Of a DNA stretch of 64,000 nucleotides, positions 31,501-43,750 are shown in pieces; position 1 is the stretch's first letter; the number at the start of each line of letters is the position of its first letter. The DNA comes from Rhynchopus euleeides (taxonomy: Eukaryota > Euglenozoa > Diplonemea > Diplonemida > Diplonemidae), in the NCBI GenBank assembly GCA_963210315.1, contig OY723254.1:248001-312000 (forward strand). The letters run 5' to 3'. The position numbers and the translations under genes are program-made. Below the pieces are notes generated by a model. That model made no database searches. It was not told where the DNA came from and worked only from the letters and a program-made list of their open reading frames with translations.

Positions 31501-34500
31501 AATGGGGGGGGGGGGGGGGGGTGGGGGAGGTGGATGCATTGTTCTTCTTTCCTTTCTTCGGCAGGTTCGGCGTCTTCTCACAAAAAAAAATGGAGAAAAT
31601 ATGCCAGAAACGCGCGCCCCCGTCAGCACGCGTGGCGAAGCCCCCCCGAAATTGGCTTCCTGATGGCTGGCCACCCAGAGCCACGAGGCTGAGCTGTGAG
31701 ATCCACTCACAGCTCAGACTCAAACTGTTGTTGAAACAGTGCCTCGGGGCCGAGAGGCAAAAGGGCAGGAGAGGGCCCCTCGGAACACAACGAGCACGAT
31801 AAACGAATAGAGAAAAGTTCAAAACCTTCAGAAAAAAAGGGGGTGGGGTTTGTTATGTTGTTTGCAGAGAGGCGTAAAAAAAACGCGTCCCCACCACTGC
31901 AAAGACAAGAAAATAACGGGGATGTGCGGGGGTGGGGGTTGCCTGCAACACTCGCCACACCGCTAAGCTGTGTCCTGTGTGCCGAAGAGTGTTGGGGAGG
32001 GGGACAACACTCTGCAAGGGTTAGCTGTCTGGGGCACATGGGTTTTGAACGATTTGGACGAGTTGGCCGATTTTTGAACACACATCCATGACACATTCGC
32101 TTGCAGGGGGGCGATGATGAACCACCGGATGATTGGGTCTAACCAGCAGCCCTTTCCCCACCCTCCTTGGTTGCAGTGGAAATTGCATCGGAAAATGCAC
32201 ACCAATCCGATGTCGTATATCCGCTGCAGCCACGACTGGCTTCTTCAACCAGAGCCACAGAGAAGGCCGCCAGCCACGACACGTCTGAACCAGGCAGCGA
32301 TATTTTTTATTCAAAATGGTTTTCAAAAGTTGCGAGGAGTGCCAAAAGAAACGGCTCCTGCATACCAGCCAGAGAAGGCCAGCAGGAGAAGATGCGCTGA
32401 ACACACACAGGTTATCACACGTGAACATTTCCATTTTTTTCCAGAGGTGTAGAGCGCAAACGAACACACACACACACACCCCACCCGCCCCTGCTCTGAA
32501 TGCGATCCCCGCTGCCGGCTCCACAACACACCTGCCTTAAACTTGCCTCAGCTTGCCTTAACTTCACATTTCTCGTAGAAGACGACAGAAGACGTAACAC
32601 TTTGCTGACTCGCATGCATCACATCTCTCCGACACAACGGTGCTGTGCGGCGGAAAAATGCGAGTGGTGTGGCGTGTTTTGTGCGCGCGGCATCGCACAT
32701 CTCGCACCCGTCTGTACCCAGTCCCTTTCTTCTGCAAGGCTGGGCACCCCGTCGGAAGAAAACACAAAACGAATGCCGTCGTCGCACGCCAGGCCGGGTT
32801 TCACCGGAAGGAAACAGAAGCCGGAGGGCTGAGCACAGCATTGCAGGGCTTAACAAAACCAGCATGGTGCTGCCCGCACAGCAGGGCACCATGCCCGGTT
32901 TGCTGGTAGTCGCCACCCGCAAGCCGGACCTCCCGCTTTTGAATCACCATCGCACGAGACAGAATATCGGCAAATCAATATGTGTTATGCGTCAGACACC
33001 CATACAAGGGAATGGGGAGGGGGGGAGAGAAGGAGCTAATCCCGCCTTGTTTGTGCAGCCACCGACGTTGGGGTGTCCTTACGCTTCTGAAACAGTCGTT
33101 CTTCTTGCCAGGGAGGTGCCTGAGGGAAGGCTTAGCCCCCTGATGGCAAATAAAGAAATGACATGAGCTTTGTCAGCGCGGCACGCGCAAACCTGACGGC
33201 GGGAGCTGTTGACTTCACTTCTCCCCACCCCCCCCCCCCTTCTTTGAATTGCGTGTAATTTGTTGCAGGATTTTTTCCTCGTTCAGGGGATTTCCCACAG
33301 CATGCCCCACCGAACCCACGAGATGACCTGTCTTGTGGTGTCGGACTGCTGGAGAGAGTATCTCGGTGGAGTTTCTTTTCAAAAAACGAAAAGCGGGACA
33401 TTCAGCTATGATCAGGAGGCCATCTTCTGGCGGTATTCTCGCAAGAAGAAGAAGAAGAAGAAACAGGAGAACCCCAACTGTTGGGAAAATAACCTTGTGA
33501 TTTGGAGGCATAACGATATTCTGACGGCGTGTCGTTTCCGAGCACCCTGGCACGTTGCCTGGCTACCGCGTCCCTCTGCTTTGCTGTGCTGTTCTCTCGT
33601 TCGCTGAACGCTGCTCCACACGGGCCTGCAATGGCCCTGGGGCTCTGAGCTGCTGCGTGAGACGAACACACCAAAGGGAAATGTAGCTGGGAGTCGTGCA
33701 GGATCATTCGTGAAAGGTAAATGCGAAAATTTTCTTTTCGTCGATCGCACGACACACACAGAACTTTGTTTCCTGCGGAAGTGTTGTTCGGAAATGTTAG
33801 TGTGTGATTGGCAGGCATAAGACTGTGTGTGACGGCAAGCACCTAGCACTTCCCCTATCGCTGCATTTCCACCTGACAATCACCTTGTTGGGAGAAAAAA
33901 TACAGAGAAGTCAACCCGAGCCGAACAGGGCACCCGCCCGCCCAACCCCGCCCCACTCCCCTCACACTAGACCTCTGCGGGAATACCACCGACGTACCGA
34001 CTCCGGGGGTTGTCCCTCCAGGCACAACGCTAACGAGGGGCCTTCCCGCAAATCAATCCAAAAAGAGATCATCGAAAAGGTGCTGGCGGAAGCCACGATG
34101 CTGTAACCAGGGTTGATTAGGAACGGGATGTGGGGGGGTTCTTTTTTTGTTGGAAGCTGCGCGGCTTCCAGGCTATTTTCGTTCCGGAGGTGTCCCTATT
34201 GTAACAAAAACGCAGGAATGCGGGCGGGATGGGGTGGGTGAAGATCATTGCAGGGCACACCGCACCCTGCAGCAGGTGTGTGTAGGGGGGCCTGTTCACC
34301 CGACCGACAAACACCCTCGCTTGGTTCTACTCTTTCTCGCTTGATTTGCAGGCGCACAGTTCGGATGTCGGCCTGACCTGTAAACCAGTAAACCTGGAGG
34401 GCGACCAGACAAGACATGGTGACATAGATATTTTTGGGAGTTGCTGAAAAAAATAATACAACGCAGGAAGCTGCAAAGCAAACTATCAACGGGGGGCACA

Positions 34501-36623
34501 CACCGCATCCGCAAGCGGCATATGGGGGTGCTATCGCCCGCTGGCTCTTCTCCCGCTTGCAGATTTGACAGGCAGCTTTCCCGGTAAACTACTGGGTTGC
34601 GGCATCATCCGATGATCCTTCTGCAGACTGCAAGGGCATTTCGCAACCAGGGATGATTAAAGACGTGCTCTGTGTGAGAAAGACGCGAGTTCAAAAAGGC
34701 AGCAGAAAATAGAGGAAAATATTCACACGCGCCATGATCACCACAAGCGGGATGACAAAAAAAAGATACAGGGTTGGGCATTCTGGAAGCAGTAGCAACA
34801 CGCGGAGACTGTATGCTTGCATGCCCGGGGTATTGGAGGGGAGGGGAAGGGGGTGTGCGAGCCCCCCAACTGGCTCATAGGCACACTGTGTGGTTGACCT
34901 GTTCAACCGCCCGCCGCACGTCTCTCTCCAACTGTCAATGAACTGACCCCCCCCCCCATTATGTTTCACGTCTTGACATGTGTTTCAGCATGAACCAGTG
35001 GCAACCCGAACACCATACGGGCCACTCTTAATGATGGCGTGGAGGGATGGGGGGGGGGGGGTATTGAAATAGATGTAAAAGGAAGCACAAGGATGACCTC
35101 CCTTCACTCATTGTGGATCAGGGGGTGAGGGGTGGGGGGCAATGAAGGGTTGTGGCTGCTCTTGGAGCACACACGCAGCAACTTACTAGCAGAAACCATC
35201 GAAAATATATTCAGAAATAAAATCGCCAAACCGATCATCATATGAACTCAAAAGGGAAGGGGATGGGGGGGGGGGGGGGGGTTGGAGGCAAACTTTGCAT
35301 CCTTGGGGTAAATCAGCCTCCGAAAAATACACTTCTGGACTCCTGCTGCTATACGTCTGGCGCCCTCCGCCGCCCCCCTTCAGCGCGGTGCGCTTATCCA
35401 GACGAACATCATTGTCGTTGTGCCTTCGAGCTGGCAATATCACTCGTGTTGGAAGAATGCAAAGAATGGAACAAGGAGAGAGAGAGAGAGAGAAAGATAG
35501 ATAGAGAAATATATTGAAGCACCGTGCCCTGCTGCGGCTGTTGCTGGGTTGCGTAGGGCGTAGTATGGGAGGGGGGATGCTACGAGGAAGCAGCACGGGA
35601 AGAGGTTGTGGTGACACAGCAACACACATGCCTCGGCCTGCAGTGAGATGTGGCTCTGCAGCAAGTCGCAACGGCAGTGCTGTGTGTTCGATTGACGCTT
35701 GCCACCCCCACCCACCCCCCCCCCCTCCCATTGCACGGAATCACACAAGCAATTGTGGGATAATACGGTGCCATTTTGCGAATGTGACTTGCTGTGCCGG
35801 GCGCCTGGAGAGCCCCCGCAAAATAATATATCTCAGAAAAGGCCAAAAATCGTACCCCTTTCGCTCCAACCCTGTCCAGCAACTGGAGGAGAACAGTTCA
35901 GGACGACTTTTTGTGGAGCGCACTTGCTGTCCACAAGGCTGTGTTGAGGCCCTGTGAAGTGACATAGTGGAGGTGCTAACCCTAAAGCTTCAGCTTCGCG
36001 ACTCCGCTACGCTTCGTGGCTCGTAACTCCTAAGAATCATTTTCGGGTGGGACCTTGATCATTGAAGCTGATCAGCGAATCCCCGCGGAAAGCCAAAGGG
36101 AATCCTCCGTTGAAAAATCGCCACCGGCGGGGACAAACTGCCCCCCCTCCCACGTGCCCCGCTGGATTTTTTCTGGAGTCTACCCGATGGTGTAACTGTT
36201 CGCCCCAAAGGCTGTATTGTATGATGAGCCAACCGCACCAACGCCTTGCGGGATCGATAACGGCGTGCCAAAAGCGGAATAAAGTGAAGTGGCATGGAGG
36301 CAGGAGTGGAGATGTGATGGGAGTGGAGTGGTAAATAGAAAATTGCCCCCCCCCCCTGCATCTGTTGCATCCATGGAAGGGCGGAAGGTAAAATACAGTT
36401 GACACGACACCTCAACACCCACTGGGGTGTCTGGGATTGGGGGCCCTCTGCCCACATCTGCCCCTTGCTTGCCGTGTGCACAATCAGTAAACTTGCCCTT
36501 TAGGAGGGTGGGGAGGGTCTCCGTACACACTGGCCTCACATCATTGTGCCAGGCCATATGGCAGTCTTGTTGACTGGTGCTGCAGTACGCGGGTCGGCGG
36601 GCCGTGGCCCGGCGGTGGCGGGA
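28507..36623. other. Gene-poor region with poly-G and microsatellite tracts
   Basis: No gene supported on either strand; frames are short and low-complexity. It holds many G-homopolymers on the plus strand (near 30267, 30545, 30697, 31505, 35265), CA and GA microsatellites (32465, 31473, 35475), and fragments of dispersed repeats. One example is a ~50-bp segment containing CCTGCAGTGAGATGTG that occurs at both 29515 and 35635. Confidence 0.5.
35830..36030. repeat. Dispersed repeat, distal fragment
   Basis: Similar to 59122-59330: shared landmarks are CCCTGTCCAGCAACTG, GGCTGTGTTGAGGCCCTGTG and GACT(C/T)CGCTACGCTTCGT. Confidence 0.7.
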
Positions 36624-36670
36624 GGCCTGCTCCGCGTCGGGGCGCGAAGCGCCCCGACGCGGAGCAGGCC
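36624..36670. repeat. Perfect 21-bp GC hairpin
   Basis: The arm at 36624-36644 pairs fully with 36650-36670. The CGAAG loop with its closing bases forms GCGAAGC, a DNA mini-hairpin known to be unusually stable. No adjacent gene, so a terminator role is not indicated. Confidence 0.85.
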
Positions 36671-38702
36671 GACCGCACACAGGGATCGACGCATGCACTG
36701 CCGCTCTCTGTATTTCCCTCAACCCCCCGCCCTGTTCCCAATCTGGAGGGGAAAATGCGACGACAATGCCGTGCACTAAAGGGGGGGAACGGGGGGGGCC
36801 GCGACCCATGACATTCCGTTGACTTGCGAGGAAAGTGTGGGGAAGAAAGGCGTGCGTATCTTCTCGCCACGAGAGTGGGGGTGGGGGGTTTATTCACACT
36901 ACTACAGTCTGTAAGCATATGAAAGGTATACGAAAGAGAGAGAGAGAGAGAGGAAGAAGGAGAGAGCTGATTTAATTTTGTGTTTGGCGAAGTGAGGGTG
37001 GGGTGGGGCGAGGTGGGCGGCCATGATGATGGCCGCACGAAAATCCTCCTCGCACAACCGCACCATCCCTCCCTCCCCCTCCTGTGCGCAGCGTGTTGGG
37101 TGTGTTGCGAGGTTGCCGTGACAGCAGAAGGAGAAGGGAAGACTCTCTCCCCTCTAATGGGTTGGCTCTTCGCGCAACGCTTTTACTTTCCGCCCGGTTG
37201 CACAAACATCCGGGTTGCACAAACAAAACAAAAGAACCCCGGCAATCCTTTTTTTTTTGGTGTCGACAATCACAAGCAAGCTTGATCTGTCCCATTGACA
37301 TCCTTTTTTTTTGCAATTTTGTTCTGCAATTTTTGGTGCCAGCCAAGCTGAAGCCCAGCAGAGGTTCGCACGGCAAGTGCCAGGTGGACCACCAGCGATG
37401 ATGCCGTCTCACTGTGGAGAGGACTGGGGCGAGGCACAGTAGAGAGGGGGGCATAGACCAGCAGGGCAAGTTGACGAAGTGCGCATCCCGCATCCCGCAG
37501 CTGTGAAAAGGGGGGGGGGGGGTTGCAGCGGTGACGGCAACTCGGCGTGTGTTTCAGGTTCCATACCATCTTGGTGCGTTGGTTGGCACCGTTGCCGAAC
37601 AAAAATCAACCCGTTTTGGAGGGAGGGAATGCATTGCGCGTTGCGCGCCCCCAGATGTTTCAATATGTATGTATGGGGGCCTTCGCTACCAAGTGTGACT
37701 GAGTGAGAAAAAGTGAGCCACGGCCCACTTCCCCTCACTGGCTGACGAGCTGTGACGAGCAGTGACTGGTAGCGAGGGCCCCCTATCTTCTGTGATCATA
37801 AAACGCCCGTGATCACGAAAACTGGTTGACAAATAAAAAAAGGGGGGTGGGGGTTGCAGCGGGGAGCGATGTTTTGGTTCCACCTCCACACCACGCCCCC
37901 CAAACGTGCAGGTGACCAGAAGGTTGCACAAAACCACAACAGAAGAACCCTCGGAAAACCCCCATTTTTCTTTTGGTTTTTTTCCCGTCTGGCGCTTCTG
38001 CAGGGGGCACGCCGCCCAACACGACCACCACGGGTCAGGCGAATGGAACGGACCGGAAAATACTGACGACCTAAAGCCCCAAATCCATACGGAGGGCAGC
38101 AAACATATACCCTGGGGGGGGCGGGGGGGCGTGTGGTATCGAGAGGAAGGGATGGGGAGAGAGAGAGCTAGATGCTTTGTGGTTAAAAGAAGGTTATGGC
38201 TGCTCTCTCCCTTTCCCTAACCCCCTAACCCCCTCCTCCACCCATAAACTGGCGGCCGCCGAACCATCAACAGCAACAACAACATACCTGCCTCGTAGGA
38301 ACGAGACACACTAGCTTTTGGAAGGCAGACCCTGCCTCCATCTCCCTCCTTTCCGGTAATCCCCCCCGATTCCCTGCAGCAGCACGCAGGCAGCCCTGAG
38401 TGAGACGAACAAATAACTACGGGTGTGGCAGTGGGAGGGGATGGTCAGACGGGCAATGGGATGCTGAGGGGCGGGGCGGAGAGAGAGAGAGAGAGAGGAT
38501 AGTGATGTAGAATACGTAAGGCGCAAGGGCCGACCTCTCTGGCCACCCCCCCCCCCCCCATTCCACTCAAAATACAGGCCAGTGCCCAGAGAACTCAGTG
38601 AGGCGTCGGAGTGCCCAGGCCTGTGTTGGGAAGAAGTGGCGAGGGGGGGGGGGGGATGAAACTCCGCTGCGGGTGTGTGGAACTCAGGCCGTTCGCTCGG
38701 GG

Positions 38703-38802
38703 CGAAGTTGGGCCCAACTTCGCTAAAAAAAATAAATCTTCAGATTTACTTCGTCCCAACTTCGCCCAACAACTTCGCCCAAGGGGACGAAGTTGGGATA
38801 AA
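38703..38802. repeat. Foldback of GAAGTTGGG motifs
   Basis: Starts with a 20-nt perfect palindrome (38703-38722, arms CGAAGTTGGG) followed by further motif copies in both orientations. Its layout resembles the other short foldback families in the window. Confidence 0.7.
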
Positions 38803-40433
38803 AAAATCGGCCAAAAATCGTTCAAAAATCGTTCAAAATTCTGGGCTCGGCCCCCACCCACCGAAGGGGTGGGTGGTGAAAGAGCCCACGGGATCACGAG
38901 GCTCAGGGGATGGGGAATGCACGAGGAAGGAAGTGTCAGAAGGAGACCACAACTACCTTCCCCAAAGTAAGATGTATTGCTCCGCCCAGACCCCCCTGTG
39001 GCGTATGCCTGGTGTCCTTTCAAGTTACATGAATCTGTCCATCCGCAATGAACAGATGTTCACTACCGTGGCCTCCGGCGGCTGGGGGGCTCCGCCCCCC
39101 AGACCCCCCTGGCAGCCGAACTGTGTGGCACAGCGGTCCCTGCCAATCCACGGGCGTTTCGCTCATAAGCAAGGTTATTAGTGCCTCCGGAGGTACTAAC
39201 AGCCTTGCCAGAAGTGCAGCGATCTGCCCTCTCAAGGAAAGGTAGCCAATGTGGCCTCCCGAGGGGCGCCTCCCTGTGGTTAAAAAAATCTAAAAATCCC
39301 AAAATCCCAAATAAAACTTCGTCCACCCCACACGGGATCTGTGGACGATAGCGAACGGCCTGCACTGTGGAACAAGAAAAAAAAAAGAAAAAATATAATG
39401 GTGTTGCTGAAAGGCTCAAATTGCGTAGTTCGTGCGTAGTTTTGCGTAGTTTGTGCGTACATTGTGCATAAGAAATAATGCCACTTTTTTATTCTCTCCA
39501 GTGGGAAAAACGCTACCTCCAATACAGAGCCCAGACTGCACCAACACTACCACCGGCCTCGTCCCAGACCTTGTGGTGCCCATTTCCTGATGTAGGGGCC
39601 CTCCACGTATCCCAAATATCCACCCAGGCCCTCTGGTTTGCAGGAAGTCACTCTTCTGACTGCTGCGGAAGGACCTGTCTCTGGAGGCCTTAGGACCTGG
39701 CTCGAGACTCACCAAACTAGGTTGTCCTAAGTCTCGAACCTCGGAAGACACGTCAGTCAGCCCTCGCCCAGCTGCAGCGTTTGTTTGTCTGTACCTGAGA
39801 CCAACAGATGACAACGCACCCTCAAGACAAGCCATAGCTCACTTGACAGTGGCTGAAGGCTAATGACACTGCTTGCGAAACCCCTTATCACGACAGAGCC
39901 GAGACTGTGCCAAACGCCCCCGAAAGGGGCCCCCTACTCGGGTGTTGTAAAACCCCGTTCCTTTGACTATTTGGAATCTGTGCGGATCGTAGTGGGGTCA
40001 TTTCTGTGGTCGAGCTGTCAAGCTTCATCCGCAAAACGTGGGTCTGGTTCAGGGGCTGGTCATAGGATGTGACTGAGAGGCAACCACACCAGCCCACCCA
40101 GCGGGACCCCTCCTCGGGTATTCCAAAAACCCGTTATTTGGAACGTTTGGGATCTGTGCGGATCGCAGTGGGGTCGTTTTGGCCATGGGGTGTCCATTTA
40201 CACCTCTTACTGGGAACACCAATTGGGTGAAAACACCCCCCCCTCATACCCTCATACCCCCCCGAGTACTCGGGGGGTAGGGGGGCCTGTAGAGGGCACA
40301 CATTGTGATTTTTCGGCAAACAAACCTGTTTCTTTGCACGATACAGGTGATTCAGAGTGGTCCCTGACTGGGATTCGAAAATTTTCTGCATTTTTTCAGC
40401 CTTTTTGAGCTAATTACTGGTCCCGCCCCAGAA

Positions 40434-40580
40434 ACTTTGTGTCTGCAAATCAGAAAGGGGAGAGAAGAACCAGCGGGTATTCGTCGATCGCGAGAACACC
40501 CCACACGCCTGCTGCGGGTGTGGTGTGTCCTGCATGATCTGCATAGCAAAGTTTCCTGCGTTGTTAGCACAACTCCAATA
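40434..40580. repeat. Dispersed repeat, proximal fragment
   Basis: Matches 58975-59115 with few differences (shared GGGTATTCGTCGATCGCGAG and CCTGCGTTGTTAGCACA). Together with the fragment at 35.8 kb it reconstitutes the element seen whole at 58970-59330. Confidence 0.75.
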
Positions 40581-41084
40581 CAAAATAAAAAAGTGACATT
40601 ACGAGGCCATATTGCGTAGTTCGTGCGTACTTGTGCGTAGTTCGTGCGCACATCATGCGAAGCACTTTCAGCAACACCAATATAAGGCTGTTTGTTTGTG
40701 CACTGCATTCCAGGGCGCGGCAGGGACACAGTTTGGCTCGGAGGCTGAAGATGATGTGTCGCCACTGCGTGTGTGATTTTTTTGATAACGCCGCATCACC
40801 GGGGCAGAGGGTCTAGGGCCTTCGCTCAGAAATGCAGAAAAGTGAGCGGCCTGGCTGCAGTGTGATACAGAGCGAAGACCCCGCAAACCCGATCGCGCTT
40901 CTGTTGGTGTCGACAATCACAAGCAAAGCCTGTCAGGTGTGCCCTATTCGGCTGCGCGGCACACCAGGGTGGGGGGTGGTTTTTTTTGGCTGAATACTGT
41001 AGTATTCAAAACTACTGTTAACCGTTAGTTTGGGTCCCTTTCCCGAATTGCAATTAATATTTTGTAGTTACCTACCCCCCCCCC

Positions 41085-41158
41085 GTGTTTAAGTCCCCTA
41101 TCCAAACGTCAAAATCGGGGCCAAGGGGACTTAAACACATCGGAGGGGACTTAAACAC
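41085..41158. repeat. Short foldback, GTGTTTAAG family
   Basis: One direct and two inverted motif copies, preceded by GTTACCTACCCCC. Divergent spacer relative to 3133-3206. Confidence 0.75.
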
Positions 41159-41260
41159 GCCTGCCACCTGTTTCCTGAGGGAACCGGGGAGAGGCCGTAT
41201 TATATCGATTCCGAGGCACATCTGAACAGATTCTGGGGACCTGAGTGCTGGGGCCTCAAA

Positions 41261-41959
41261 CCCCTTTGCCTCTCACACTGCTTCAGGGCCACCCTACTCT
41301 GCCAAGCACTACCCAGAACCACTGACTTGGGGTGGTCAGGCTGCCAAAGCTGCAGGGCAAGCACGCCAAGCCTGAAGCGCAAGAGATGTCGTGCCTCAGG
41401 GGTTGATGCTAGCCCTGGGAGGGGTCAAGCTTTCCGCTAGATGTCCCATGGAAGATAAGCTAGGCCAACCGACGTTCTCCCCTGGGAGACGGGACACACG
41501 GCGGGTGCTCAGGCGGGGCCAGCTGGGGGTGGCAGTACGGGTGGCGTGGGGATCCGAGGGCGCTGAGCACTGGCACACTGCGGCCCTCGCCACTGCTAGC
41601 AGCCCCGCTGTGCCGCAGAATTGATTCCCGACTCCAGTGCGACAAGAGGGGCTGGCGCACGACCTGCATCGCACACAGCGAGGCTGTGGATGAGGACGAG
41701 CGACGTGACCCGGACTGCCCCCTGCGGGGCAGTCCGGGCCACGTGCGGGTATCCGAAGCCCCCAGGCTCCCTCCCTGGCCTCCACACGTGCCTCACATAC
41801 TGGTGGTCCGCCAACGGACACCTGGAAAAATCGAGAAAAAATGCCCCCCAACCAAACTACTAGACCGGGGTGTTTAAGTCCCTTCGGGAAAATTGGCCGC
41901 CGAGGGGACTTAAACACATCATATGGATAGGGGACTTAAACACGGGGGGGGGGTAGGTA
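41261..41959. repeat. Dispersed ~700-bp repeat, diverged copy
   Basis: Homologous to 2511-3220, with substitutions and small indels (for example, bases missing near 41450 and 41655). Shows that the interior of the array composite exists elsewhere as an older repeat. Confidence 0.85.
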
Positions 41960-41983
41960 ACAAATAATTACGAATTTTATTAC

Positions 41984-42021
41984 CGGTCCTGAAACCATTA
42001 TTACCGGTTTCCTGCAGAAAG
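41984..42021. repeat. Left 38-nt inverted repeat flanking the recombinase
   Basis: Perfect inverted copy of 43431-43468. It includes CCATTATTACCGGTTTCC and begins CGGTCCTGAAA. Confidence 0.9.
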
Positions 42022-42335
42022 TCCATAAGCCAAGAGGTAATAATAAACCACTTTACGAGACTTAAAGGCGATATTATTGACCATTCGGTAATTAAAAAGT
42101 TTTTATCAAAACTAGGAAATAAAGCAGTCACAGGAATATAGCCTGGGTTTAGTGACTTCATCCATTATTTACACTCAGCTTTCTTATTACCGCAATATTG
42201 AGGGCAATAATGGAAATCTTTATTTCCTGGAAAAAGCGGCTGGGGGCAGGGGCGGTGTGGGGGCGAGGTCCTGGCCAGTTTGCTTGATCCACATTGCTCC
42301 TACTCGCTACAACACTTCACAGGGGCTAGAGGGCA

Positions 42336-43376
42336 TCACCTCGGCAGGTTGACGTTCAGATCCACAGTCACCCTGCTCTGGCTTGGCGCTCCCGTCGTCG
42401 TCCCCTGTGCAGGCTGGCTTGACATCATGTGCGCGACGTTCCGCTGGTGTGTCGTGGATGCATCAAGGTAGAGCTGCGGCGTCGATTCTCCGCGCCAGCC
42501 GAAATGCCTGCGGAGATCCATGGTGGACGCGCCGCCATTGGCCGCTGCCAGCGCGGCGGAGCGTCTCATGCTGTGCCCGGTGTATCCCTCCGGGTCCTTT
42601 TCCAGGCACAGCGCAATCTTCCGTGGCAGCCCGTAGAATTGGTTTCGCCCGATGGGCGAAGCGAGGAACGCGCTGCCGGCCTTGTTGATGCGTCTTGCGA
42701 CAGGCCCCGTCACGAGGTCCGACAGAGAGAGGTGGGCCAGATGGGCCTTGAGGACGTCGTAGAACACAGCTTCTTCGTTCAGCATCTTGGGGACCACAAA
42801 CGACCGTTCAATCGCGACGCTTCCCTGCTTTGCACCGTAGAACTTCACGCTGATCTGCTCATCTTGAACGGTGATGTTTTCGATCGACAGGTTGCGGAGT
42901 TCAACGCAGCGCATCCCACCGAAGAAGGCCAGCACCACAAGCGCACGATCCTGCTTGCTCGCCAGCGACCCGGTGCCCTTGTCCATGTAGTCCTGCAGTT
43001 CTTGAAAAGAGAAGGTTTTGGCTTGTTTGGTGGTGTAGCCCTTTGTTTGATTCTTCACGTACTGGTGGAGGCGTGGCATCTTTGTCTTGATCATGTTCCC
43101 GTGGACAATCTTGACCTTGAAGTTGATGATGGAGTAGTAGTTCCAGATTGACGATGCGGCAGAACCCCCCTGCAGCTTGGCCTTGAGATAGCCCTTGATG
43201 TGCTTCTCGGAGTAGATTGTCTTCATGGAACGAACCCGGGGAGCCTCCTCAGCGACGTACGCCTCGAAGTCAGTCAGTCGATCGGTGTATGCCTTCCTGC
43301 TGCGGACTGGCATGAGGTCACCGTCACTTGATGTGCTGCTGCTGCTGTCGCTGTCATGATCGGCGGCGCGGGGCAT
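42336..43376 (-). CDS. Crypton-like tyrosine recombinase
   Basis: 346-aa DNA breaking-rejoining enzyme of the tyrosine recombinase class, complete and uninterrupted. An acidic Ser/Asp-rich N-terminus (7-20) is followed by a helical core-binding domain (about 25-115) and a catalytic domain. Catalytic residues are visible: Arg156 in FFGGMRCVEL, a likely beta-hairpin Lys183, His268 and Arg271 in HSMRRS, His291 and Trp294 in HFGWRG, and the nucleophile Tyr303 in QLYLDAS. The LRRHFGW...LYLDAS block resembles eukaryotic Crypton transposases. The GCR1-type DNA-binding domain of many Cryptons is not seen after Tyr303. The ATG lies 54 nt inside a 38-nt inverted repeat whose partner lies 314 nt past the stop. 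No introns. DIRS-type retroelement origin is possible, but no reverse transcriptase is nearby. Confidence 0.85.
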   Translation of the reverse strand: MPRAADHDSDSSSSTSSDGDLMPVRSRKAYTDRLTDFEAYVAEEAPRVRSMKTIYSEKHIKGYLKAKLQGGSAASSIWNYYSIINFKVKIVHGNMIKTKMPRLHQYVKNQTKGYTTKQAKTFSFQELQDYMDKGTGSLASKQDRALVVLAFFGGMRCVELRNLSIENITVQDEQISVKFYGAKQGSVAIERSFVVPKMLNEEAVFYDVLKAHLAHLSLSDLVTGPVARRINKAGSAFLASPIGRNQFYGLPRKIALCLEKDPEGYTGHSMRRSAALAAANGGASTMDLRRHFGWRGESTPQLYLDASTTHQRNVAHMMSSQPAQGTTTGAPSQSRVTVDLNVNLPR

Positions 43377-43430
43377 GATGTGTGTGATGTTGCGTGATCT
43401 GTGGAGGTTGTGGCTCTGGTACTACGGAGG

Positions 43431-43468
43431 CTTTCTGCAGGAAACCGGTAATAATGGTTTCAGGACCG
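43431..43468. repeat. Right 38-nt inverted repeat flanking the recombinase
   Basis: Perfect inverted partner of 41984-42021, immediately upstream of the recombinase start. Confidence 0.9.
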
Positions 43469-43486
43469 TTAACAAACTACCATATA

Positions 43487-43682
43487 ACCGGTCCTAATTG
43501 AGTACTTTCTGGATTTCGGGAAATTACGTCCCCTCAGCAAGGTACTCGGGTGTTTTTGTTCCCCTCGGGAAGGCCCTCGGGCTTCGCCCTCGGGCCTTCC
43601 CTCGGGGAACAAAACACCCTCGGACCTTGCTTCGGGGACGTAATTACCCTCAATCCATAAAGTACTTTATTATTACCGGTAA
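43487..43682. repeat. ACCGGT-bounded foldback with large internal hairpin
   Basis: Outer arms ACCGGTCCTAATTGAGTACTT and, inverted, AAGTACTTTATTATTACCGGT. Within them, 43524-43582 and 43587-43645 form a long imperfect hairpin with a TTCG loop, made of CCCTCGGG-type units, GGAAC and TTACGTCCC arms. Confidence 0.8.
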
Positions 43683-43750
43683 TAAATAGCTATTGTTAAC
43701 TGGCCCCACCGCGCAGCGGGGGTTTTCTATTTTTATTTTTTACAAATTAA

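Larger units (their letters stand above)
36671..40990. other. Gene-poor region with repeat fragments
   Basis: No supported gene. It contains poly-G and GA tracts, a foldback at 38703-38802 built from GAAGTTGGG motifs, GCGTAGTTCGTGCGTA repeats at 39422-39465 and 40612-40652, and a pair of ~190-bp tandem-like repeats (39890-40190) sharing ATCTGTGCGGATCG. Confidence 0.5.

Noticed and set aside
38213..38237. CCCTAACCCCCTAACCCCC, telomere-like
   Set aside because: Only two to three irregular repeats in an internal C-rich tract; no array.
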